NCBI RefSeq assembly: GCF_002940685.1
Contig: NZ_PNFP01000009.1
Location: 124,001-188,000, forward strand
DNA: 64,000 bases
Reading direction: 5' to 3'
Source: Ensifer adhaerens
GTDB taxonomy: Bacteria; Pseudomonadota; Alphaproteobacteria; Rhizobiales; Rhizobiaceae
A program made the position numbers and the translations under genes. The notes under the pieces are model-generated. The model made no database searches and was not told the DNA's origin. It saw only the letters and a program-made list of their open reading frames with translations. Below, piece after piece: positions 27,017 to 40,717 of the stretch; the first letter of the stretch is position 1, and each line of letters begins with the position of its first letter.

Positions 27017-27481
27017 ATGAGCATGCACAACGAAGAACTGAGGCTGCCGAGCAATGACTGGCGCGCCTATCAGGGCGTGCTGTCGCGACGTGTCTTTGCC
27101 TTTCTGCTCGACTACGCGATCATCGCGCTGCTCTGGATCCCGGCGGCCGTCGTCGTCTTCTTCCTCGGCATCCTGACGCTCGGCCTCGGCTTCATGCTCT
27201 ACCCGGCGCTTTTTGCGATCGTCGCCATGCTCTATTTCGGGCTCACGGTCGGCGGCCGCGAACAGGCCTCCCCAGGCATGCGTCTGATGGGCCTGGCGAT
27301 TGCGCGCACCGACGGACGTCCGATGGATTTTCTGACGGCGGTGGTTCACCTCGTGATTTTCTGGATCGCCAACGCGCTGCTGACGCCGCTGATCCTGCTG
27401 ATCGGTCTCTTCACCGACCGCAGCCGCCTGCTGCACGATCTGCTGATCGGCACCGTCACAGTCCGCCGCGACATGTACTGA
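27017..27481 (+). CDS. RDD family membrane protein
   Basis: Protein of 154 residues with the RDD-type pattern: a first helix starting RVFAFLLDYAIIALLW (Arg and Asp conserved), a second near LGFMLYPALFAIVAMLYFGLTV, the connecting GGREQASPGMRLMGLAIARTDG, and a last helix near LVIFWIANALLTPLILLIG with a closing DRSRLLHDLLIGTVTV. The family's function is poorly known; transport has been proposed for some members. It is 88 nt after hemB and may be co-transcribed. Confidence 0.85.
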   Translation: MSMHNEELRLPSNDWRAYQGVLSRRVFAFLLDYAIIALLWIPAAVVVFFLGILTLGLGFMLYPALFAIVAMLYFGLTVGGREQASPGMRLMGLAIARTDGRPMDFLTAVVHLVIFWIANALLTPLILLIGLFTDRSRLLHDLLIGTVTVRRDMY

Positions 27482-27614
27482 CCGAACGCCGGCAGGTACA
27501 GGCAAAGGAAGACATGGGCCATTTCGCGCGGTGCGTGTCTTTCGCCTTACGAGTGCCGCCTATTGCCGGCAAATTGAATTGACCGCTCGGAAGCGGAAGC
27601 CGCAAACGAGTGAG

Positions 27615-27650
27615 TTGACGTTTTCCATTCTTCCGCCATGCTACTGTCAT
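27615..27650 (+). promoter_or_regulatory. Candidate promoter of bpt
   Basis: TTGACG (27615-27620) and ATGCTA (27638-27643) with a 17-nt spacer, about 35-70 nt before the bpt ATG. The -35 is good, the -10 moderate. The same stretch contains 7-mers at 11-nt spacing (CCGCCAT, GCTA, CTGTCAT) that resemble a weak Pho box. Confidence 0.45.
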
Positions 27651-27683
27651 GACCAACCGCGCGAAGAGTGACCTCCGCACGCG

Positions 27684-28472
27684 ATGAACACACAGACCGC
27701 ACCGTCTCCGCAATTCTACCTGACTGCGCCGGCAGCCTGCCCTTACCTGCCAAACGAGATGGAGCGAAAGGTCTTCACCCATATGGTGGGCGAGCGCGCG
27801 CCCGAACTCAACGACCTGCTGACCCAGGGCGGCTTCCGCCGCTCGCAGAACATCGCCTACCGCCCGGCTTGCGAAACCTGTCGCGCCTGCATTTCGGTGC
27901 GCATCCTTGCCAACGAGTTCAAGCCCACCCGTTCCATGCGCCGGGTGCTTGCCGCCAATCACGATGTGATCTCGGCCGAATATGCGGCCGAGCCGTCAAG
28001 CGAGCAGTACAACCTCTTCCGCCGATACCTCGACCGCCGGCACCAGAAGGGCGGAATGTCGGACATGTCGGTGCTCGACTACGCGATGATGGTCGAGGAC
28101 ACGCATGTGCACACCAAGATCATCGAATATCGCCTGCGGGTCGAAGGCGACGGCATCAGCGAGAAGGCGCGCGGGCCGTTGATCGCCGCGGCGCTGACCG
28201 ATCGCATGGGCGACGGGCTGTCGATGGTCTACTCCTTCTTCGATCCCGCGCGGGAAGAGCGCTCGCTCGGCACCTTCATGATTCTCGATCACATTCGTCG
28301 CGCCCGCGAGCGCGGCCTTCCCCACGTCTATCTCGGCTATTGGGTCAAGGGTTCGCGCAAGATGGGGTACAAGACGAAGTTTCTGCCGCAGGAACACCTC
28401 ATGGCCCGCGGCTGGGAACGCTATGAAGGCGGAGACGCCACCGTGGAAGCCGCTCCTACGAAAACGGGTTAG
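27684..28472 (+). CDS. bpt: Aspartate/glutamate leucyltransferase (N-end rule, Bpt type)
   Basis: Transfers leucine from tRNA to proteins with N-terminal Asp or Glu and so marks them for ClpS/ClpAP degradation. It is 262 residues. The N-terminal domain has [16 protein letters not shown] and the Cys-bearing [12 protein letters not shown]; the C-terminal domain has [34 protein letters not shown] and LPQEHL. Older annotations call this arginyltransferase (ate); the bacterial Bpt group uses leucine. The transporter gene follows 3 nt later. Confidence 0.92.
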   Translation: MNTQTAPSPQFYLTAPAACPYLPNEMERKVFTHMVGERAPELNDLLTQGGFRRSQNIAYRPACETCRACISVRILANEFKPTRSMRRVLAANHDVISAEYAAEPSSEQYNLFRRYLDRRHQKGGMSDMSVLDYAMMVEDTHVHTKIIEYRLRVEGDGISEKARGPLIAAALTDRMGDGLSMVYSFFDPAREERSLGTFMILDHIRRARERGLPHVYLGYWVKGSRKMGYKTKFLPQEHLMARGWERYEGGDATVEAAPTKTG

Positions 28473-28475
28473 ATC

Positions 28476-29372
28476 TTGAGTTCACCTTCCGATGCCGCGA
28501 TGCACCGGCGCGGCCTTGCCATCACCGGCCTCGGCGGCCTTGCCCTTTCCTTCGATATCCCGCTCATCCGGTCCGCCGGCGGCGACGTGTGGTCGCTGCT
28601 CGCCGTTCGCAGCCTGTCGACCTTCGTCGTCGCGCTCGGCGCCTGGTTCGTGCTCAACCGCGTGTTCGGCCGGAAGGTCTCGCTGCTGCCCGGCAAGACC
28701 GGCCTTCTGGTCGGCGTCTTCTACGGCATCAACTCCTGTACCTTCCTGCTCGCCGTCTTCAACACATCGACGGCGAACGTGGTCTTCATTCTCGCCTTCA
28801 CCTCGATGTTTGCCGCAATTCTCTCCTGGATCTTTCTGAAGGAGCGACCATCGAACGCCACGCTGGTGACCATGCTCGTCATGGTGCTCGGCGTCGGGCT
28901 GATCGTCCAGGACGGGCTGGAAAGCGGCCACCTCTTCGGCGACGCCATGGCGGCATCCTCCGCCTTTCTGCTCGCAAGCGCGATCACGATCAGCCGTGCC
29001 AGCAAGCGCGACATGGCGCTGGTGCCGCTGGTGACGGCGATCTTCCCGGCGGCCGTCGCCCTTCTGATGCTGCCGGCCGGCGGCTTCACGATCGCCGCCC
29101 CCGGCTACATCCTGTTCAACGGCCTGGTGATGATCCCGCTCGCCTTTTTCTGCCTTGCAACGGGGCCGCGCTATCTCTCGGCGCCGGAAGTGGGCATGTT
29201 CTATCTGCTCGAGACGATCCTCGCGCCGATCTGGGTGTGGATGGTGTTTGCCGAAACGCCGACGACCCAGACGCTGATCGGGGGCTCGGTCCTGGTCTTC
29301 GCGCTGATCGGCCATTCGCTCTGGCAGATGCGCAGCCGCTCGCTGAGAGCGGCCGCGGTCTGCGCCGAGTAG
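28476..29372 (+). CDS. EamA/DMT family transporter
   Basis: Predicted drug/metabolite-type permease of 298 residues with ten hydrophobic helices in two EamA repeats; the first includes NVVFILAFTSMFAAILSWIFLKERP and the second EVGMFYLLETILAPIWVWMVFAETP. The start is a TTG only 3 nt after the bpt stop (or ATG at 28500), so the two are probably co-transcribed. Substrate unknown. Confidence 0.82.
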   Translation: MSSPSDAAMHRRGLAITGLGGLALSFDIPLIRSAGGDVWSLLAVRSLSTFVVALGAWFVLNRVFGRKVSLLPGKTGLLVGVFYGINSCTFLLAVFNTSTANVVFILAFTSMFAAILSWIFLKERPSNATLVTMLVMVLGVGLIVQDGLESGHLFGDAMAASSAFLLASAITISRASKRDMALVPLVTAIFPAAVALLMLPAGGFTIAAPGYILFNGLVMIPLAFFCLATGPRYLSAPEVGMFYLLETILAPIWVWMVFAETPTTQTLIGGSVLVFALIGHSLWQMRSRSLRAAAVCAE

Positions 29373-29380
29373 CCGCCCGC

Positions 29381-29800
29381 TCACGTGTTGTCGTCATGCC
29401 TGCCGGGCCGCGGACGGCGGGGTTTCTGCTCCATGCCGCGATCGCGCACCGGCAGCGGCTCCCGATGCTGACCCAGCGAAGCGGGGCGGACGCCGGGCAT
29501 CTCTACACGCATGACCCAGAGCTCGCGGTTGGTGTTGATCCAGGTCGCAGCCATGCTCAATGGCGCCGGATTGCCGCTCAGCGCGTCGCCGTCACGCCGC
29601 CTGAGGCGGGTGACGAGGCCGGCAGCCTCCAGAAGTGCCATGTGCGTCTCCAGTTCCTCGCCGGACACCGCGACGGCCACGGCAATGTCGGCAACGCGCG
29701 CTTCCCCGGCAAAAAGGATCTCGAAGATCCGGCGACGGACCGGGTGGGCAAGCGCCAGCAGGACGTCGTCAAGGGCAGTGGCATTCGTCATCGCTGTCAT
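29381..29800 (-). CDS. ArsR-like winged-helix regulator
   Basis: Predicted regulator of 139 residues. The helix-turn-helix spans about residues 10-70: LDDVLLALAHPVRRRIFEILFAGEARV, then VSGEELETHMALLEAAGLVTRLRRRDG. The ArsR metal-binding Cys box is absent. The C-terminal tail (from about residue 105) is rich in Pro, Arg and Gln and looks disordered. It converges on the EamA transporter gene with 8 nt between stops. The target is unknown. Confidence 0.78.
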   Translation of the reverse strand: MTAMTNATALDDVLLALAHPVRRRIFEILFAGEARVADIAVAVAVSGEELETHMALLEAAGLVTRLRRRDGDALSGNPAPLSMAATWINTNRELWVMRVEMPGVRPASLGQHREPLPVRDRGMEQKPRRPRPGRHDDNT

Positions 29801-29921
29801 CCCTGTTGGATGCGCAGTGATCTACCATAGCCTCCCGGCATACAAGCGCCAGTTGCGCCTGCGTTTCGTTAGTATTTCCAATGATTTAAGAGGTCGCGGC
29901 GGACTGCGCCAAAACGGAACA

Positions 29922-29953
29922 GGAGCCATGCGGCCGGTCGGTCGCATGGCTCC
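29922..29953 (-). terminator. Hairpin after parC
   Basis: Perfect 11-bp stem GGAGCCATGCG/CGCATGGCTCC with a 10-nt loop, 12 nt beyond the parC stop. In the minus direction the following bases are TGTTCCGTTTT, so the T run is imperfect. Confidence 0.7.
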
Positions 29954-29965
29954 CTTTGTCCTCAA

Positions 29966-32691
<2,726 letters not shown>

Positions 32692-33891
32692 ATGATGCAC
32701 ACGCGCAAGATCCGCCTGATGATGGCGAGCGCCGCGCTCCTCACCCTTACCGGCCCGGCCTTCGCGCTCGATGGCGCCGATCTGATGAAGAAGCTCGACG
32801 CGGCGACAAACGCGAACGGCACCGCGATCACCTATGACAAAGCCGAAGTTGACGGCGACAAGGTGACGGTAACCGGCGTGAAGCTGAAGGTCGCGAGCCA
32901 GCCGGGCGAAGCTGTGGACCTGAAGATCGGGGACCTGACCTTCGAAGGCGTCGAGGAGACCGAAGGCGGCGGCTACTACGCCGAGACCGTTTCGTTCCCC
33001 GACGTCAATGTCAGCCAGGACGAGGGAAGCATTTCGGTCAAGGACATCCTGCTCTCCGGCCTGACGATCCCGGCCAATGCGACCGGCGGAACCATCAACG
33101 ACATTCTCCTCTACGAGAGCGCCAGCACCGGCGCGATCACCGTCGGCTCCAAGGGCAAGGAAGTGTTCTCGCTCGAAAGCACCGAAGCCAACCTCGCGCG
33201 CCAGGAAAATGACGCCGGCTTCGACTTCGACGCGACCGCTTCCGGCATCAAGGCGGACCTGTCGAGCGTCGAGGACGCCAAGACCAAGGAGGCGATCGAA
33301 AAGCTCGGCCTCACGACGATCGACGGCGCCTTGACGATGAAGGGCAGCTGGGAAGTCGAAAGCGGCAATGTCGCACTCGAAGAATATGCCCTCGACTTCA
33401 AGAATGTCGGCCGGCTGAACTTTGCCCTCGACATTTCCGGCTACACGCTCGCCTTCGTCAAATCGATGCAGGAAGCAATGAAGGCGGCCGAAGCCAACCC
33501 GAACAAGGAAGAGGCAAACCAGGCCATGGGCCTCGCCATGATGGGCCTGATGCAGCAGCTGACCTTCAACAGCGCCGAAATCCGCTTCGACGACGCCTCG
33601 ATCACCAAGAAGGCACTCGACTATGCTGGGTCGCAGCAGGGTGTCTCCGGCGAGCAGATGGCACAGTCGCTGAAGGGCCTGGTGCCGATCATGATGGCGC
33701 AGCTCAACGTGCCGGAACTGCAGAACCAGGTGTCGGCCGCCGTCAACGCCTATCTCGACGGCCCGAAGAGCCTCACGATCAGCGCGGCGCCGGAAAAGCC
33801 GGTTCCGTTCCCGATGATCATGGGCGCCGCCATGGGTGCGCCGAACACCATCCCGTCGGTGCTCGGCGTCAAGGTTACGGCGAACGACTGA
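32692..33891 (+). CDS. Secreted protein of unknown function
   Basis: Predicted periplasmic protein of 399 residues. A Sec signal peptide (MMHTRKIRLMMASAALLTLTG, cleavage near AFA-L) is followed by a chain rich in Asp, Glu, Gly and Thr with many predicted beta strands (VDGDKVTVTGVKLKV, FEGVEETEGGGYY), and a central helical part (FVKSMQEAMKAAEANPNKEE). There is no Cys in the mature part. The layout recalls AsmA/DUF945-like envelope proteins, but I cannot assign a family. It is a single gene with its own terminator. Confidence 0.75.
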   Translation: MMHTRKIRLMMASAALLTLTGPAFALDGADLMKKLDAATNANGTAITYDKAEVDGDKVTVTGVKLKVASQPGEAVDLKIGDLTFEGVEETEGGGYYAETVSFPDVNVSQDEGSISVKDILLSGLTIPANATGGTINDILLYESASTGAITVGSKGKEVFSLESTEANLARQENDAGFDFDATASGIKADLSSVEDAKTKEAIEKLGLTTIDGALTMKGSWEVESGNVALEEYALDFKNVGRLNFALDISGYTLAFVKSMQEAMKAAEANPNKEEANQAMGLAMMGLMQQLTFNSAEIRFDDASITKKALDYAGSQQGVSGEQMAQSLKGLVPIMMAQLNVPELQNQVSAAVNAYLDGPKSLTISAAPEKPVPFPMIMGAAMGAPNTIPSVLGVKVTAND

Positions 33892-34333
33892 TCCTTGCGA
33901 CTTGCTCCCGGTTTCGACCGATCCCGGGAGCGATTGCTGCATGCTTGCGCGCCCAAACGGGCGCGCAATTTTTATGGCCGCGCCCAGCGACACGCCTCAT
34001 CGAACGCTCGGGCAAATCTGCGCTTCCCGCCCATCGGATCTTGACAGAAGAATGATGGTTTTCCTTGCGCCCGCGCGATCGGCTTCGCGGTATTTCTCGG
34101 CGGAGCACGCATGGATTGAAAGACTTTCACTTTTGGGCCCGCTATTCCTTGCACCCGGAAATTTCACCGTAAGGCGATGGCGTTTTTCATCGAAATCGTG
34201 CATTCGACATTCAGCCAACTCAAAATCCGACGTCCAGTGACCTTGAGTCTATCCAAGCCTCGGCGAGGAAGTTCGGACTTTGCCTAAGTATCCGCCTGAA
34301 TATGATGTTCACGCCACGACAGATCGGACGTAA
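33892..34333. other. 442-nt region upstream of the cytochrome P450 gene
   Basis: The first 80 nt hold two tandem hairpins that end the upstream gene. The remaining 360 nt contain a TTGACA at about 34042 without a good -10 partner, and no gene, repeat or operator that I can support. Confidence 0.5.
33945..33973 (+). terminator. Intrinsic terminator of the secreted-protein gene
   Basis: Perfect 10-bp stem TTGCGCGCCC/GGGCGCGCAA with an AAAC loop and TTTTT run. A second GC hairpin (GCTCCCGG/CCGGGAGC, about 33904-33931) comes just before it. Confidence 0.92.
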
Positions 34334-35749
34334 ATGCTCGCCTGGCTCCAGCAGTCTGTAAATTTCAGGGAAGAATTGCTGGAGGGAAAGTTCGCTCCCG
34401 TCCGAGCCGATTATTATACGGGCCCGGATAGGCCGCTGCGATTGCTGCTCCAGGCGCGGACCGACTTCCTTTCGATCTGGCGGGCCAGCGACTATACCGA
34501 AAAGGTCTCGCAGACGCGCATTCTCGGTCGGCAGATCATCGTCGTCAACTCGCCCGACCTGATCCGGCAGGTGGTCGTCAAGCGCCATGAGAACTTCGAG
34601 CGCAAGAGCCCGCAGATGCGCCGGGCGCTCGAATTCCTGCTCGGCGACGGGCTGTTCATTTCGGACGGAGACACCTGGAAGCAGCGCCGGCCGCTGGTGG
34701 CGGACATCGTCCACGCCAAGCGGGTTCCCTCCTTCGGGCCCGTCATGGAAAATACGACCAGCGAGCTGGTCGAACGCTGGAGCCGCATGCCCGATGGGGC
34801 GGAGGTCAACGCGTTGCACGAAATGGCGGGGCTGACCGCCGAGATCATCGCGCGCAGCGTCTTCGGCAACCAGCTCGGCGACGACAGCGCAGCGGCCGTG
34901 ACCGAGGGGTTCACCAGCTACCAGTCGCTGGTCGATTCCATCAACATCGGGTACTTCCTCGGCTTTGACGACGGCCTGCCGGTGTTTCGCACCCCGAGCC
35001 TGCGCCGCTCGGTCAAGCGCATCCACCGAACCATCGACAAGGTGGTGGAGGATCACCTTGCCGGGCGTGGCGACCACAACTCGATGGTCGAGCTGCTCAT
35101 TCGCCGACAGCAACGAAACCCGGAACTGAAGCTCGATCTCGTCGCCTTGCGCAACGAGGCGGCAACCATCTTCATGGCCGGTCATGAGACCACGGCGGCG
35201 ACGCTGACCTGGACCTGGTATCTGCTTTCGAAGGCTGGCTGGGTCGAGAAGGCCGTGCACGACGAGATCACCAGGGTCTGCGGCGACCGGACCCCGACGA
35301 TCGACGACGTACCGCAACTCGAATGGTGCCGGGCCGTCATCGAGGAAACGCTTCGCCTTTATCCGCCGGTTCCGATCCTCGCGCGGCAGACCCGCGAGGC
35401 GGACATGATCGGCGACGTTACCGCCGATCCGGGCTCGCTCGTCCTGATCGTGCCGTGGCTCCTGCACCGGACCGCAAGCCTGTTCGAAGATCCGCACCAC
35501 TTCCATCCGGAGCGGTTTACCGAGGGACGGCGCCCGACGCCCTACAGCTTCATTCCCTTTGCCAGCGGGCCGCGCGTCTGCCCCGGCCTGCATTTCGGCC
35601 TGACGGAAGCCATCCTGTGCCTGGCCATCATCGCCCAGCGTTACCGTGTTCGTGTGCGCAAGAGCCATGCGGTCGAGCCGATCTGCCGCCTGACCTTGAG
35701 ACCCAAAGGCGGCCTGCCGGTCACCCTGCACAGGCGGGAGGCCGCCTGA
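34334..35749 (+). CDS. Cytochrome P450
   Basis: Soluble haem-thiolate monooxygenase of 471 residues with no membrane anchor. All hallmarks are present: C-helix WKQRR (Trp115), I-helix AGHETT (282-287), ExxR in EETLR (Glu338 and Arg341), and the haem loop FIPFASGPRVCPG with Cys416 as ligand. The sequence resembles fatty-acid/steroid-type class E enzymes rather than small camphor-type ones. No ferredoxin or reductase gene is nearby, so electron partners are encoded elsewhere. The acyltransferase gene begins 1 nt after its stop, which suggests a shared lipid substrate, but that is inference. Confidence 0.93.
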   Translation: MLAWLQQSVNFREELLEGKFAPVRADYYTGPDRPLRLLLQARTDFLSIWRASDYTEKVSQTRILGRQIIVVNSPDLIRQVVVKRHENFERKSPQMRRALEFLLGDGLFISDGDTWKQRRPLVADIVHAKRVPSFGPVMENTTSELVERWSRMPDGAEVNALHEMAGLTAEIIARSVFGNQLGDDSAAAVTEGFTSYQSLVDSINIGYFLGFDDGLPVFRTPSLRRSVKRIHRTIDKVVEDHLAGRGDHNSMVELLIRRQQRNPELKLDLVALRNEAATIFMAGHETTAATLTWTWYLLSKAGWVEKAVHDEITRVCGDRTPTIDDVPQLEWCRAVIEETLRLYPPVPILARQTREADMIGDVTADPGSLVLIVPWLLHRTASLFEDPHHFHPERFTEGRRPTPYSFIPFASGPRVCPGLHFGLTEAILCLAIIAQRYRVRVRKSHAVEPICRLTLRPKGGLPVTLHRREAA

Positions 35750-35750
35750 C

Positions 35751-36758
35751 ATGGCGCCGGACGAACCACGCTCGGGCCAACCGATCGGCAAGCGCAGGGC
35801 CTGGATCTTCGCTGAGGAAAGCGCGCCCCGGCTCACCGATGCGCTGGCGGGCGGCGAGCGGGCGCACGCCTTCCGGCGCTATTGGATCGCCGACAACATC
35901 CGCAACTTCGCCAACATCGCGGCCCATTTCGGTATGAAACTGCTGCCAATGGACGCGTGCTCGCGCCTGGGCGCGGCGCTCGGCCTCTTCATGGTCCCGC
36001 GCTTCCACAAGGTGGCAACCCGCCGCGCCCGCGAAACCATCGAACAGTTGCGGCCGGAACTCGACGCCCCGCAACGCGAGGCACTCTTTCTTGAAAACTG
36101 TCGGGCCCAGGGGCGGCTGATGACAGAGTTCTCCGTCGTCAACAGATTGCAGAGACGGCCGGAGCGGCTGAAGATCGACGGGCTCACGGCAATTCGCGAG
36201 GCTGCGAACAATGGCCCCGTCATTCTCGTCGGCCTGCATCTCGGCAACTGGGAAGTGGGTACGATCGCATTCCGCAGGCTGGGCCTTGAGCCTCACGCGT
36301 TTTACGTCCCACCCAAGGGTCGGGCGAAGGCCTGGATCGCCGAGCGGGTGCGCAGCAAGGCCGGCTTGCGGTTTCTGCCTCCGGGCATGGAGGGGATCCG
36401 ACCGGCGCTGAAGGTTCTCAAGAGCGGCGGCGTTGTCAGCCTCTTCTGCGACGAGGGTTTTGGCGGCATGATCCGCGGTCCGTTCTTCGGCCGCAGGCCG
36501 CACCAGGAGGGCAACATTGCGATCGCCATTCGGCTGGCGCGCATGACGGGCGCCACGATCTGCCCCTGGTACGGCCTACGCACCGACGGCTTCCGCTTCG
36601 AATGCACGGCCTTGCCGCCGATACGGCTGCCTGTGGACGAGCGCCCGAACGCCCGCTTGCTGGACGACATGCTGTTGCTGAACGACGCGATCGAGCCGGT
36701 CGTCCGCGCCCATCTCGACCAATGGTATTTCCTCGACAATGCGCTTCGGCCGCAGTGA
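35751..36758 (+). CDS. LpxL/HtrB-family lipid acyltransferase
   Basis: Predicted inner-membrane-associated acyltransferase of 335 residues. The active-site HX4E is His163 to Glu168 in GLHLGNWE; other marks are YVPPKGRAK, RPALKVLKSGGVVSLFCDEG and PFFGRRPHQEGNIAIA. This family adds secondary acyl chains to lipid A or makes ornithine and related lipids. The start is 1 nt after the P450 stop, so translation is surely coupled. The exact lipid is unknown; lauroyl-type lipid A acylation is the default annotation. Confidence 0.87.
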   Translation: MAPDEPRSGQPIGKRRAWIFAEESAPRLTDALAGGERAHAFRRYWIADNIRNFANIAAHFGMKLLPMDACSRLGAALGLFMVPRFHKVATRRARETIEQLRPELDAPQREALFLENCRAQGRLMTEFSVVNRLQRRPERLKIDGLTAIREAANNGPVILVGLHLGNWEVGTIAFRRLGLEPHAFYVPPKGRAKAWIAERVRSKAGLRFLPPGMEGIRPALKVLKSGGVVSLFCDEGFGGMIRGPFFGRRPHQEGNIAIAIRLARMTGATICPWYGLRTDGFRFECTALPPIRLPVDERPNARLLDDMLLLNDAIEPVVRAHLDQWYFLDNALRPQ

Positions 36759-36888
36759 ACGCACCGCGCTTTTTTGCGCGTGCCTGGCAGCTTTGCGATC
36801 GACGCTTGATGCCGGCCGGGTCTGGCCTATTTATCCCCGCAAGGACCGAAATCCCTGTTCCTGACCGATAAAACGGAAGGAGAAGCCC

Positions 36889-37122
36889 ATGGGACTGAAG
36901 CAGGCGGACATAACAGCCATCCTTGGCCCGGTCGACGAGACGCTGATGGCCGAACTGCTTGCGACCGGCGCAACGGCCGGCGAACTCGCAGAGGCTATCG
37001 CCTGGGTCAACAACGATGAGGCGCTGATCGGCGAAGGCCGCCATCTGCCGGCCGGCCGCGTTGCGGCGCTGATCGACATCTTGACCCCGGACAACGAAGA
37101 AGAGCGGAATTTCGAACTGTAG
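36889..37122 (+). CDS. Conserved small protein of unknown function, 77 residues
   Basis: Short, largely helical acidic protein ([34 protein letters not shown], then [10 protein letters not shown]) preceded by a strong GGAAGGAGA ribosome-binding site. No signal peptide or membrane segment. The segment [21 protein letters not shown] reads like a helix-turn-helix-type fold, yet it is too short to call. It sits between the acyltransferase and groEL genes with 130 nt and 99 nt gaps. Confidence 0.75.
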   Translation: MGLKQADITAILGPVDETLMAELLATGATAGELAEAIAWVNNDEALIGEGRHLPAGRVAALIDILTPDNEEERNFEL

Positions 37123-37158
37123 TCGAAGACGGCTGCCTGCCGGGGACGACCGATTGCA

Positions 37159-37179
37159 GCCGCCCGCCTACCGGGCGGC
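37159..37179 (+). other. GC-rich hairpin in the groEL leader
   Basis: GCCGCCCG and CGGGCGGC arms with a 5-nt loop, about 43 nt before the groEL start, with no T run. It could be a weak terminator of the 77-residue gene or a leader structure. No CIRCE element is present. Confidence 0.45.
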
Positions 37180-37209
37180 GGAGCGCGTGAGGCCATGTTT
37201 TCGTGTTGA

Positions 37210-38847
<1,638 letters not shown>

Positions 38848-38879
38848 CGGTACCGGGTTACGGCAGACCGCAAAAACGA

Positions 38880-38906
38880 AAAGGCCCGGTCATGCGCCGG
38901 GCCTTT
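38880..38906. terminator. Convergent intrinsic terminator (groEL / aspS)
   Basis: Perfect stem AAAGGCCCGG/CCGGGCCTTT with a 7-nt loop, flanked by A and T runs, between the groEL stop and the aspS stop. It can act in both directions. Confidence 0.92.
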
Positions 38907-38929
38907 CTCTATTTCAGGTCGGTTCGACC

Positions 38930-40717
38930 TTAGTCCTTTTTCTGCGGGATCGGGCGGATCGCCAGTTCGCGCAGCTGGGCCGGGCTCGCCTCGGACGGCG
39001 CGCCCATCAGGAGGTCGACGGCCTGCTGGTTCATCGGGAAGATCGAGATCTCGCGCAGGTTCTTGGCGCCAACCAAGAGCATGACGATGCGGTCGATGCC
39101 AAACGCCATGCCGCCATGCGGCGGTGCGCCGTACTGGAAGGCGCGGTAGAGGCCGCCGAACTGGTCTTCGACTTCCTGCTGCGACTTGCCGGTCAGCTCG
39201 AACGCCTTGACCATGACTTCCGGCAGCTGGTTGCGGATCGAGCCCGAGGCGATCTCGAAGCCGTTGCAGACCATGTCGTACTGGTAGGCCTTGATCGACA
39301 GCGGGTCCTCGCCGTTCAGCGCTTCCAGGCCGCCCTGCGGCATCGAGAAGGGGTTGTGGGCGAAGTCGATCTTCTTTTCGTCTTCCAGCCATTCGTAGAA
39401 CGGGAAGTCGACGATCCAGCAGAATTCGTAGCGGTCGCGGTCGACGAGGTTCAGTTCCTCGCCGGCGCGGGTGCGGGCTTCGCCGGCAAACTTGTAGAAC
39501 TTGGCGGGATCGCCGGCCACGAAGAAGCAGGCGTCGCCGTCGTCGAGGCCGAGCTGGGTGCGGATCGCATCGGTGCGCTCCTCGCCGATGTTCTTGGCGA
39601 GCGGACCGGCGCCTTCGAGCTTTTCGCCTTCCTTGCGCCAGAAGATGTAGCCGAGGCCCGGCTGGCCCTGGCTCTGCGCCCAGGCGTTCATGCGGTCGCA
39701 GAAGGCGCGCGAGCCGCCGGTCTTGGCCGGGATCGCCCAGACTTCGACCTTCGGGTTCGACGCGATCATGTTCGCGAAGACCTTGAAGCCGGAGCCGGCG
39801 AAGTGCTCGGTGACGGCCTGCATCTCGATCGGGTTGCGCAGGTCCGGCTTGTCGGAACCGTACTTGCGGATCGCCGTGTCATAGGGAATGCGCGGGAACT
39901 TCTCGGTCACCGGCTTGCCGTCGGCAAACTCGACGAAGATGTCGCGGATGACCGGTTCCATGGTGGACCAGACGTCTTCCTGCTCGACGAAGCTCATTTC
40001 CAGGTCGAGCTGGTAGAACTCGCCCGGCAGGCGGTCGGCGCGCGGGTCTTCGTCGCGGAAGCACGGCGCGATCTGGAAGTAGCGGTCGAAACCGGCAACC
40101 ATCAGGAGCTGCTTGTACTGCTGCGGCGCCTGCGGCAGGGCGTAGAAGCTGCCGGGATGGATACGCGACGGCACGAGGAAGTCGCGCGCGCCTTCCGGCG
40201 ACGAGGCCGTCAGGATCGGGGTGGTGTATTCGGTAAAGCCGACGTCGCCCATGTGGCGGCGCATCGAGGAGATGATCTGGGTGCGCTTGACGATGTTCTT
40301 GTGCAGCGTGTCGCGGCGCAGGTCGAGGAAGCGGTACTTGAGCCGCACGTCTTCCGGATAGTCCGGCTCGCCGAAGACCGGCAGCGGCAGTTCCTTGGCG
40401 GCCGAGAGAACCTCGATCTCCTGTGCATAGAGCTCGATTTCGCCGGTCGGCATGCCCTTGTTGACCGTGTCGTCGGTGCGGGCCTTGACGAGGCCGTCGA
40501 TGCGGATCACCCACTCGCCGCGCACGGTTTCGGCCACCTTGAAGGCCGGGCTGTCCGGATCGGCGACGACCTGGGTCAGGCCATAGTGGTCGCGCAGGTC
40601 GATGAAGAGCACGCCGCCATGGTCGCGGACGCGGTGGACCCAGCCGGAGAGGCGAACGGTGGAGCCGACGTCCGACTTGCGGAGGGCGGCACAGGTGTGG
40701 CTGCGGTAACGATGCAT
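38930..40717 (-). CDS. aspS: Aspartyl-tRNA synthetase
   Basis: Charges tRNA-Asp; 595 residues, bacterial-type class II enzyme. The N-terminal OB-fold has [21 protein letters not shown]. Class II motifs are present: motif 2 [22 protein letters not shown] and motif 3 [14 protein letters not shown]. The inserted GAD domain lies in the middle (about 290-410), typical of bacterial AspRS. In organisms with GatCAB it is often non-discriminating, but I cannot settle that here. Confidence 0.97.
   Translation of the reverse strand: MHRYRSHTCAALRKSDVGSTVRLSGWVHRVRDHGGVLFIDLRDHYGLTQVVADPDSPAFKVAETVRGEWVIRIDGLVKARTDDTVNKGMPTGEIELYAQEIEVLSAAKELPLPVFGEPDYPEDVRLKYRFLDLRRDTLHKNIVKRTQIISSMRRHMGDVGFTEYTTPILTASSPEGARDFLVPSRIHPGSFYALPQAPQQYKQLLMVAGFDRYFQIAPCFRDEDPRADRLPGEFYQLDLEMSFVEQEDVWSTMEPVIRDIFVEFADGKPVTEKFPRIPYDTAIRKYGSDKPDLRNPIEMQAVTEHFAGSGFKVFANMIASNPKVEVWAIPAKTGGSRAFCDRMNAWAQSQGQPGLGYIFWRKEGEKLEGAGPLAKNIGEERTDAIRTQLGLDDGDACFFVAGDPAKFYKFAGEARTRAGEELNLVDRDRYEFCWIVDFPFYEWLEDEKKIDFAHNPFSMPQGGLEALNGEDPLSIKAYQYDMVCNGFEIASGSIRNQLPEVMVKAFELTGKSQQEVEDQFGGLYRAFQYGAPPHGGMAFGIDRIVMLLVGAKNLREISIFPMNQQAVDLLMGAPSEASPAQLRELAIRPIPQKKD

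Noticed and set aside
28476-29384. A 300-residue minus-strand frame opposite the EamA transporter
   Set aside because: Shadow frame dominated by Asp, Gly, Arg and Glu; the plus-strand product has the expected ten membrane helices.
34220-35836. A 538-residue minus-strand frame opposite the cytochrome P450
   Set aside because: The P450 motifs on the plus strand are complete; the antisense frame has none.
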